Below are positions 1-4,468 of a DNA stretch of 5,242 nt, piece after piece. The position numbers and the translations under genes were made by a program. Position 1 is the stretch's first letter, and every line of letters starts with the position of its first letter. This stretch comes from Clostridia bacterium (GTDB taxonomy: Bacteria > Bacillota > Clostridia > Oscillospirales > Acutalibacteraceae). Below the pieces are notes generated by a model. That model had not been told where the DNA came from and searched no databases. It was given only the letters and a program-made list of their open reading frames with translations. Where the stretch lies: assembly GCA_017614275.1 (NCBI GenBank), contig JAGACE010000096.1, positions 1-5,242 of the forward strand, written 5' to 3'.

Positions 1-276
1 CAAAAAAGCTCCGTCCTGCGAGAAACAGGACGAAGCTTGCACTTCGTTTGTAACCACCTGGTTCGCATCATACCAACATCTGAGCCCCGGATAACGGCGG
101 GTGCCGGCGGTGCTTACTGGCGGGAGACCGCGTTCAGCATGCGACTCGGGAGTGATGTTCATTCTGCGGCGTTCGCGTGCCGGGCTCTCACCGTCCCCGG
201 ACTCGCTTTGGTGCGTCCGCACTGCAGAACTACTGTCTCCGTCTGCGTCTTTATAAGGTTATTTACTTATAATACG
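1..276 (-). promoter_or_regulatory. T-box leader, probable isoleucine specifier (ATC)
   Basis: This is a tRNA-sensing T-box leader read on the minus strand, controlling a gene beyond position 1. Stem I is recognisable. A GGAG (240-237) / CTCC (152-149) helix has a GAC/GTC helix below it, with an unpaired CGA that suggests a kink-turn. An AGTA loop-E strand lies at 234-231, a TTCTGC (229-224) / GCAGAA (167-162) helix follows, and AGCGAG (207-202) and GGTGAGAGCC (192-183) form the usual distal elements. The specifier loop reads GAAC-ATC-A, putting ATC at 156-154. Further on come the family-typical CCGTTATC and the T-box core CAGGTGGTTA (60-51). The antiterminator can pair CAGG (60-57) with CCUG (29-26) and ACGAAG (47-42) with CUUCGU (35-30). 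The UGGU in the bulge fits the ACCA end expected of tRNA-Ile. ATC implies isoleucine, so ileS is the likeliest target, or a branched-chain amino-acid gene; the target itself is not visible. The 5' end is estimated from the promoter. Confidence 0.88.
2..38 (-). terminator. Intrinsic terminator of the T-box leader
   Basis: On the minus strand this reads AAGCTTCGTCCTG, a 7-base loop, then CAGGACGGAGCTT and a T tract. The arms are 38-26 and 18-6, with one mismatch in 13 pairs. The upstream arm contains CUUCGUCCUG, which is also the 3' strand of the antiterminator. The two folds are therefore mutually exclusive, as expected for transcriptional attenuation by a T-box. The T tract runs to the left edge of the window. 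Confidence 0.9.
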
Positions 277-282
277 CGAAAA

Positions 283-311
283 AGTGTATCATTTTTGGTT
301 TTCTCTGTCAA
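283..311 (-). promoter_or_regulatory. Promoter of the T-box transcript
   Basis: A perfect -35 TTGACA (311-306) is followed after exactly 17 bases by TACACT (288-283), a four-of-six match to TATAAT. Transcription should start near 276, just upstream of Stem I of the T-box leader. It lies downstream of the hypA terminator, so the T-box gene appears to be an independent unit. A second AT-rich hexamer, TATTAT (274-269), has no -35 at proper spacing. Confidence 0.72.
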
Positions 312-340
312 CCGCAAGATGTTGTGGAAAACCACAAAGA

Positions 341-366
341 AAGTCCCCGACACTTGTCGGGGACTT
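341..366 (-). terminator. Terminator of the hypA operon
   Basis: A perfect 11-bp stem, AAGTCCCCGAC (341-351) with GTCGGGGACTT (356-366), closes a 4-base loop. On the minus strand it is followed by TCTTTG, a modest U-rich stretch. It begins 23 bases after the hypA stop codon. The plus-strand side also has T-rich sequence (374-381), but no plus-strand gene needs terminating here. Confidence 0.82.
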
Positions 367-389
367 CGAACGGTTTTGTTTGATGGGGC

Positions 390-734
390 TCAGACGGCTT
401 CGATCTCCTTGACGTTGATCTCCTGCCCGCGCAGGAGGTACGTCTTGCCGGATTCGCAGAAGGGACACTGCCGACCGTACTTGACGGTGGCGTAGGTCTT
501 TCCGCAGTTCTCGCAGAAAGTGACGGCCGGGGTCTCCACGACCTTCAGCTTCGCTTCCGTCATGCATTCATGTTTTTTGACGGCCCAGTTCCAGACGTCG
601 TCGAGATAACTCGGCACGACGCCGGAGACCTCTCCCAGTTCCAGTGTGACGGAAGAGACCGTGGTCAGGTCGTTTGCCTCGACGACTTCTTCGACGTCGT
701 CGATGATGTAAAACACGATGCCCAGTTCATGCAT
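390..734 (-). CDS. hypA: Hydrogenase/urease nickel metallochaperone HypA
   Basis: This 114-residue protein matches HypA/HybF in length and layout. The family delivers Ni(II) in the cytoplasm to [NiFe]-hydrogenase, and in some bacteria to urease, usually with HypB. The N terminus is Met-His-Glu, whose amino group and His2 side chain bind nickel in characterised members, so the ATG at 734-732 is a well-supported start. The C-terminal half has the structural zinc site with two CxxC pairs: Cys74/Cys77 and Cys90/Cys93, the second in a CPFC motif. A GEVSGVVPSYL segment near residue 34 is also family-typical. The gene begins 6 bases after the stop of the upstream gene, and its best Shine-Dalgarno lies inside that gene, so the two are probably translationally coupled. 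A terminator follows 23 bases downstream. No hypB, other hyp gene, hydrogenase or urease is visible in the window. The family assignment is firm; the client enzyme is unknown. Confidence 0.93.
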   Translation of the reverse strand: MHELGIVFYIIDDVEEVVEANDLTTVSSVTLELGEVSGVVPSYLDDVWNWAVKKHECMTEAKLKVVETPAVTFCENCGKTYATVKYGRQCPFCESGKTYLLRGQEINVKEIEAV

Positions 735-740
735 TGGCTT

Positions 741-1148
741 TTACAGCTCCTCGCCTGCCGCGAACGCGGTCAGGATCTTGGTGGCGGGTTTGTCGAGGAC
801 GCAGAGGTTCGCGACAACGCCTTCCTTGGTGAATTCGCGCTGGCCGACGCCGTACCCGGTGAGCTTGCGGACGGCTTTTTCGATCTTGATGCCGGCCTGC
901 AGGTCCGCCAGGATGGACTCCAGCTGCTTCTCGTATTTTTCCATGGTCATATCGGCATCCACGCCGGGGATGACGTATGCCTTGCGGTCATAGTTCGTGA
1001 CCTTGTCGAACGTCTTCTCCTCGTTGAACAGCGTGTTCTCGCCGGAGCGAAGGATGGCGACTTTGCCGTCTTCGATGACGATGTCTCCCCAGAACGGGAT
1101 CCAGCCGCTGCCGTCGACGATGATCACGTTTTTCAGCATGTTTGTCAT
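741..1148 (-). CDS. Barrel-less amidohydrolase-like small protein
   Basis: The 135-residue product resembles only the outer parts of metal-dependent amidohydrolases (D-aminoacylase/dihydroorotase type). Residues 7-32 (VIIVDGSG, then GDIVIEDGKVAIL) match the N-terminal beta-sandwich half, and VIPGVDAD (59-66) sits where full enzymes have PGxxDxHxH. Residues 91-119 (AVRKLTGYGVGQREF, then KEGVVANLCVLD) match the C-terminal half, which normally returns after the TIM barrel. In between, only a short charged, probably helical linker (about 67-95) replaces roughly 250-300 barrel residues. The metal-binding HxH, later histidines and catalytic Asp are missing, so hydrolase activity is unlikely. The frame is open, with a good GGGAGGG Shine-Dalgarno (1162-1156) 7 bases before the ATG, and the gene is the first of an operon with hypA. 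It looks like a maintained small protein, not a decayed gene. The resemblance is from motif reading; the function is unknown, perhaps a binding or scaffold domain. Confidence 0.72.
   Translation of the reverse strand: MTNMLKNVIIVDGSGWIPFWGDIVIEDGKVAILRSGENTLFNEEKTFDKVTNYDRKAYVIPGVDADMTMEKYEKQLESILADLQAGIKIEKAVRKLTGYGVGQREFTKEGVVANLCVLDKPATKILTAFAAGEEL
747..752 (-). promoter_or_regulatory. Shine-Dalgarno for hypA inside the upstream gene
   Basis: GAGGAG (752-747) overlaps the last sense codons of the amidohydrolase-like gene and lies 12 bases before the hypA ATG, slightly longer than ideal. No better site is present in the 6-base gap between the genes. This supports coupled translation of the pair. 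Confidence 0.6.
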
Positions 1149-1188
1149 AATGATACCCTCCCATAGTTATGGCCTTTGATACTGTTCT

Positions 1189-1216
1189 ATTATAACATGA
1201 GATTGTTTTCGGACAA
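1189..1216 (-). promoter_or_regulatory. Promoter of the amidohydrolase-like/hypA operon
   Basis: A perfect -10 TATAAT (1194-1189) is preceded by TG at 1197-1196, giving an extended -10. TTGTCC (1216-1211) is a partial -35 at 16-base spacing. Transcription should start near 1182, giving a 5' leader of about 34 bases that contains the GGGAGGG ribosome binding site. A T/A-rich tract (1218-1250) lies directly upstream and could act as an UP element. Confidence 0.75.
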
Positions 1217-1217
1217 G

Positions 1218-1233
1218 AAAAAGATATCTGTTT
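1218..1233. repeat. Dyad between divergent promoters, candidate operator
   Basis: An AGATATCT palindrome (1222-1229) is flanked by AAA and TTT, giving a 16-base dyad with one mismatched pair. It sits immediately upstream of the -35 of the hypA operon and about 45 bases upstream of the -10 of the regulator gene. This is a suitable place for a regulator or a curved A/T-rich activating element. No known operator consensus is recognised. Confidence 0.35.
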
Positions 1234-1276
1234 TCTTTCTTTTTTCTTTGAAATTCCATTACTTTATCCGAAACTC

Positions 1277-1285
1277 TGCTATGAT
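1277..1285 (+). promoter_or_regulatory. Extended -10 promoter of the two-component operon
   Basis: TGC followed by TATGAT (1280-1285) forms an extended -10 with five of six matches. No good -35 lies at 16-18 bases: TTACTT (1259-1264) is at 15, and TTGAAA (1248-1253) is too far at 26. Weak -35 promoters with extended -10 elements often depend on an activator, which would fit control by the regulator it drives. The predicted start is near 1292, giving a leader of about 48 bases. Confidence 0.6.
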
Positions 1286-1286
1286 A

Positions 1287-1319
1287 GACTTGAACCAAGT
1301 CAAAAGACGTCACTTTGAC
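1287..1319. repeat. Nested inverted repeats in the regulator leader
   Basis: Two perfect 6-bp inverted repeats overlap. GACTTG (1287-1292) pairs with CAAGTC (1296-1301) across 3 bases, and GTCAAA (1299-1304) pairs with TTTGAC (1314-1319) across 9 bases, with the palindrome GACGTC (1306-1311) inside. They share GTC at 1299-1301, so the two hairpins exclude each other in RNA. They cover the predicted transcription start and the early leader. A repressor or autoregulatory operator, or a small RNA switch, are both possible. Confidence 0.4.
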
Positions 1320-1339
1320 CATACTGGAAAGGAACCGAT

Positions 1340-2029
1340 ATGTACACCGTTTTAGTCTGCGACGACGACAACGCCATCCTCGAGTCCGTCCGCATCTATC
1401 TCTCCGCCGAAGGCTACGAGGTCCTGACGGCCTCCGACGGCCTCCAGGCGATCGACCTGCTGAAAGAGCACGAGGTGCACTGCCTGGTGCTGGACATCAT
1501 GATGCCGAACCTCGACGGCCTGTCCGCCATGCTGAAGATCCGGGAAAAGAGCAACGTGCCCGTCATCCTGCTCTCGGCCAAGTCCGAGGACACCGACAAG
1601 ATCACGGGCCTCAGCTTCGGGGCCGACGACTATGTCACGAAGCCCTTCAACCCGCTGGAGCTCGTCGCCCGGGTGAAGTCCCAGGTGCGGCGCTACGCCA
1701 AACTCGGCAGCATGGAGAAGAGCGAACAGGTGCTCGTCACCGGCGGGCTGGAACTGGACACCGATAAAAAGCGGGTGACCGTGGACGGCGAAGAGGTCCG
1801 TCTGACCGCCCTCGAGTACCAGATCCTCGAATATCTCATGCAGAACATGGGCCACGTGCTCTCCTCCTCCCAGATCTATGAGGCGGTGTGGAACGAGCCG
1901 GCCCTGTCCACCGAGAAGACGGTCACCGTACATATCCGGAACATCCGCGAAAAGATCGAGATCGATCCGAAAAATCCAAACTATTTGAAGGTGGTGTGGG
2001 GACTTGGATACAAAGTCGACAAGATTTAA
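1340..2029 (+). CDS. OmpR/PhoB-family response regulator
   Basis: This 229-residue cytoplasmic DNA-binding regulator is of normal family length. The receiver domain (about 1-120) has the acidic cluster Asp8-Asp9-Asp10, phosphoacceptor Asp52 in VLDIMMP, Ser79 in LLSAK at the conserved Thr/Ser switch position, and Lys101 in the TKPF motif. The winged-helix DNA-binding domain (about 131-229) has the typical RLTALEYQIL segment, a recognition helix around 192-207 (EKTVTVHIRNIREKI), and the C-terminal wing GLGYKV. Phosphorylation by the partner kinase encoded immediately downstream should promote dimerisation and binding to direct-repeat sites. The ATG is preceded by AAAGGA (1328-1333) at 6 bases. 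The last 26 bases overlap the kinase gene. The overall pattern resembles VanR/ResD-like regulators of Bacillota, but the regulon cannot be read from sequence, so no symbol is given. Confidence 0.96.
   Translation: MYTVLVCDDDNAILESVRIYLSAEGYEVLTASDGLQAIDLLKEHEVHCLVLDIMMPNLDGLSAMLKIREKSNVPVILLSAKSEDTDKITGLSFGADDYVTKPFNPLELVARVKSQVRRYAKLGSMEKSEQVLVTGGLELDTDKKRVTVDGEEVRLTALEYQILEYLMQNMGHVLSSSQIYEAVWNEPALSTEKTVTVHIRNIREKIEIDPKNPNYLKVVWGLGYKVDKI
1988..1994 (+). promoter_or_regulatory. Shine-Dalgarno deciding the kinase TTG start
   Basis: AAGGTGG lies 9 bases before TTG at 2004-2006 and is one base from the ideal AAGGAGG. It sits within the 3' end of the regulator gene. No ATG or GTG start lies between here and the first membrane helix of the kinase, so the TTG is the best start. 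The arrangement implies coupled translation. Confidence 0.6.
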
Positions 2030-4415
2030 ATACTCAAATATTACCAAGGCGATCTGCCTGCTCCTGGCCGCCCTGCTCTTCTCCCTGGGCACCTGGTGCG
2101 CAGTGGAACTGGGCGTGGGCTCCTGGGTCTTCGGCACAAGGGAATACTTCGCCAATTCCGCCGGAGCGCGGACCGCAGACTACACGCGGTCCCAGGCCTT
2201 TGAAGAGGTGCTCACCTCCGACATGGCCAAACTTTCCTCCCTCGCCGAAAAAAACGAAAAGGCCTATGCCAAGGCCCTGGCAAAGGCCCAGGAGGAGACC
2301 GTCGAGTCGGTCGTCAAGCAGTACATGTCCCGGCAGGAGTATCTGAAACAGCGGGGCTCCGATCCGAAGGAAGAATACTTCGAGCGGGACCCGGTCGTGC
2401 GGCTCTCCACCGGGATGGAAGAGACGGTCTCCCTGACCTATGATCACATGGCCCTGCCCGAAGAGGCCATTCGGGAAGAGCTGAACCGCCAGTACGACGA
2501 CTGGGAAGAGACCATGCAGCTGTCCTATGCGGCGGAGTTTGAGGATGCCCGGGACTGTCTTTCGGTCAACGACACGCTGAAGTACTACGTCCGCAGCGCC
2601 GACGGCACCGTTTATACCAACCTCAAAGCAAAGCCTTCTGCGGAGGCCCTTGAAACCCATCAGATCTACGGCATCGCAGACGCCAAACAGAACGTTCTGG
2701 AAGGGGCCGGCTTCCTGCTGGACAGCCCGGACTATTCCCCGGCTGACGTTCCCGACAAAGCCGGCATCTATTTCTACCTGGACGATGCCTTCCTCCTGAA
2801 GGACCAGTTCCCCGCGAAGGGAGACCTTTACCGGATCGTCTTCGAGGACCAGGACGAGTATGTGGCGACCAAGCAGCTGTTCGACGCGATGAAAGACCGT
2901 CCCGCCGGATGGATCCTGGCCATCATGCTCTTCAGCTATCTGGCCGGCCTGGCCCTGCTGCTGTGGTTCCTGCACCTTGTGGGGCACGTGAACTCTGACC
3001 CCGTGGCCGCGGACGGCTCCCCCGAGCCCGTCAAATACGCGAAAGACGGATCCCGGCTGACGACCGCCGCCATCGACAAGCTCCCGGGCGATGTGCATGT
3101 TCTGCTCTCCGGCACGCTGTTCGGCCTGTGCCTCGGACTGCCGCTGGCATTCCTGTCGGAATCGTTCCACAACTACTCCCTGCTGCGCTGGTATCCTCTG
3201 GCAGGCGCGCTGGTCGCTCTGGTCTGTGTGCTGATCCTGGCCGAGTGGCTCGCCTCGGTCTGCCGGACCGTGAAGTCCGGCCGGGGCTTCTGGAAACATA
3301 CGCTCATCGGCCGCTTCGCCGTCTGGTTCGGCGGCGTCCTGAAGCGGCTCTGGAGATCCTGCAAGGAGGCGCTGGGCTTCCTGGAATACACGCCGAAGAA
3401 ACTGCCGAAGCAGGCCGGCATCATGGCCCTGGCCTATGTGGCCGTCAACGTCCTGCTGGCGAACCTCATGCACATCCCCAACCTCGGCTGGGCGGGGTTC
3501 CTCCTGCTGCTCGTCTTCAACGTCCTGGTCTTCGCCCGGCTCGTGAAATACCTGCGCGGGCTGGATGACATCATCGAGGCCTCCGGCACGGAGACGCCGG
3601 TCGACCTGCCCGAAGACAGTCCGGTCGCTCTGAAAGAGCTCGCCGGCAACCTGGAGGTCTCCCAGGAGCGCATCAAGGCTGCCGTGGACAAGGCCGTGCA
3701 GGAAGAACTGACCCGCACGGAACTCATCACGAACGTCACGCACGACCTGAAGACGCCGCTGACCTCCCTCATCAGCTATTCCGACCTGCTGAGCCGGAAA
3801 GCGGGACAGGGTCAGCTGGGCGATGAAGAGTCCCGAAACTATGTGGGCGTCATCCACGACCAGTCCGAGAAGCTGAAGCATCTCATCGACGATCTGCTGG
3901 AGGCCAGCAAAGTGTCCACCGGCAACGTGGAGCTGCACAACAGCACGCTGAACCTCACCGAACTGGCGGCCCAGGCCATCGCGGAGTTCGCTCCGGAGAT
4001 GGACGCGAACGGCAACAACGTCGTGTTCGTCGACGGTGGCGGCGGCGTGGCGGCAGCCGAGCACACGGTGTACGCCGACGGCAGCATGACCTACCGCATC
4101 CTGTCCAACCTGCTGTCCAACGCGAAGAAGTATTCCGCGCCCGGCACCCGCGTGTACGCGACCGTCTCCGACGGCCCGAACGACACGACCGTGTTCGAGC
4201 TGAAGAACATCTCCGCCGCGCCGCTGAACATCTCGGCGGAAGAACTCATGGCCCGCTTCGTCCGCGGGGACCGCTCCCGCGGAGAGACCGAGGGCAACGG
4301 CCTCGGCCTGTCCATCGCCAGAGACCTGGCCGTTCTGATGGGCGGCTCTCTGGACCTGGCCATCGACGGCGACCTGTTCAAGGCCATCGTCACCCTGCCG
4401 AAGCAGGCAAAATAA
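2004..4415 (+). CDS. Membrane sensor histidine kinase, six predicted TM helices
   Basis: An 803-residue sensor kinase, long for its class. TM1 (about 16-38) is followed by a roughly 260-residue extracytoplasmic region with a charged, coiled-coil-prone stretch (73-115), then TM2 (302-328). Four more hydrophobic segments follow (about 364-386, 396-418, 472-490, 493-514), with Arg/Lys-rich cytoplasmic loops (419-470). A linker (515-570) leads to the dimerisation domain, with phosphoacceptor His580 in NVTHDLKTPLTSLISY. The ATPase domain has the N box with Asn702 and Asn706 (SNLLSNAKKYS), an RFVRGD segment (751-756) and the G2 box EGNGLGLS (763-770). The usual DxGxG box is not seen; ELKNIS (732-737) occupies that region, as I recall from related clostridial kinases. 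The TTG start has a Shine-Dalgarno at 1988-1994 and overlaps the regulator gene by 26 bases, so the pair is coupled. It should phosphorylate that regulator. The extracytoplasmic region matches no sensor fold I can name, so the signal is unknown. Confidence 0.94.
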   Translation: MDTKSTRFKYSNITKAICLLLAALLFSLGTWCAVELGVGSWVFGTREYFANSAGARTADYTRSQAFEEVLTSDMAKLSSLAEKNEKAYAKALAKAQEETVESVVKQYMSRQEYLKQRGSDPKEEYFERDPVVRLSTGMEETVSLTYDHMALPEEAIREELNRQYDDWEETMQLSYAAEFEDARDCLSVNDTLKYYVRSADGTVYTNLKAKPSAEALETHQIYGIADAKQNVLEGAGFLLDSPDYSPADVPDKAGIYFYLDDAFLLKDQFPAKGDLYRIVFEDQDEYVATKQLFDAMKDRPAGWILAIMLFSYLAGLALLLWFLHLVGHVNSDPVAADGSPEPVKYAKDGSRLTTAAIDKLPGDVHVLLSGTLFGLCLGLPLAFLSESFHNYSLLRWYPLAGALVALVCVLILAEWLASVCRTVKSGRGFWKHTLIGRFAVWFGGVLKRLWRSCKEALGFLEYTPKKLPKQAGIMALAYVAVNVLLANLMHIPNLGWAGFLLLLVFNVLVFARLVKYLRGLDDIIEASGTETPVDLPEDSPVALKELAGNLEVSQERIKAAVDKAVQEELTRTELITNVTHDLKTPLTSLISYSDLLSRKAGQGQLGDEESRNYVGVIHDQSEKLKHLIDDLLEASKVSTGNVELHNSTLNLTELAAQAIAEFAPEMDANGNNVVFVDGGGGVAAAEHTVYADGSMTYRILSNLLSNAKKYSAPGTRVYATVSDGPNDTTVFELKNISAAPLNISAEELMARFVRGDRSRGETEGNGLGLSIARDLAVLMGGSLDLAIDGDLFKAIVTLPKQAK

Positions 4416-4430
4416 ACACAGACAAAAAAG

Positions 4431-4456
4431 GACCCGGTATCCTCGGATACCGGGTC
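4431..4456. terminator. Bidirectional terminator between converging genes
   Basis: GACCCGGTATC (4431-4441) and GATACCGGGTC (4446-4456) form a perfect 11-bp stem around a CTCG loop. On the minus strand the hairpin is followed by C then TTTTTT (complement of 4424-4430), an excellent terminator for ppdK. On the plus strand TTCTTAT follows, a weaker but plausible tract for the kinase transcript. It starts 16 bases after the kinase stop and ends 13 bases before the ppdK stop, so one element probably serves both. Confidence 0.88.
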
Positions 4457-4468
4457 TTCTTATGCAGT

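Noticed and set aside
341..366. Hairpin as a plus-strand terminator
   Set aside because: No plus-strand gene lies upstream. Its position 23 bases after the hypA stop fits the minus-strand operon.
37..495. 152-codon plus-strand frame at the left edge
   Set aside because: It runs antisense through the T-box leader, its promoter, a terminator hairpin and the 3' end of hypA, and has no family resemblance.
289..567. 92-codon minus-strand frame overlapping hypA in another frame
   Set aside because: It reads through the hypA terminator and is out of frame with the clear HypA zinc motifs.
741..1148. Amidohydrolase-like gene as a pseudogene
   Set aside because: There is no frameshift or stop, both sandwich halves are in frame, and the promoter, ribosome binding site and coupling to hypA are intact. 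A functional small protein fits better, though recent deletion cannot be fully excluded.
570..1166. 198-codon plus-strand frame over hypA and the amidohydrolase-like gene
   Set aside because: It is a shadow of two real minus-strand genes, has no suitable ribosome binding site, and ends in the minus-strand 5' leader.
1352..2155. 267-codon minus-strand frame over the response regulator
   Set aside because: It is antisense to the regulator gene, whose domains are unambiguous, and the product has low-complexity composition without recognisable domains.
2034..4064. 676-codon open frame on the minus strand across the kinase gene
   Set aside because: It lies wholly antisense to a clearly recognisable kinase. 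Its product is rich in Gln, Arg, Gly and Val without any motif. Long antisense frames are common opposite GC-rich genes with biased third positions.
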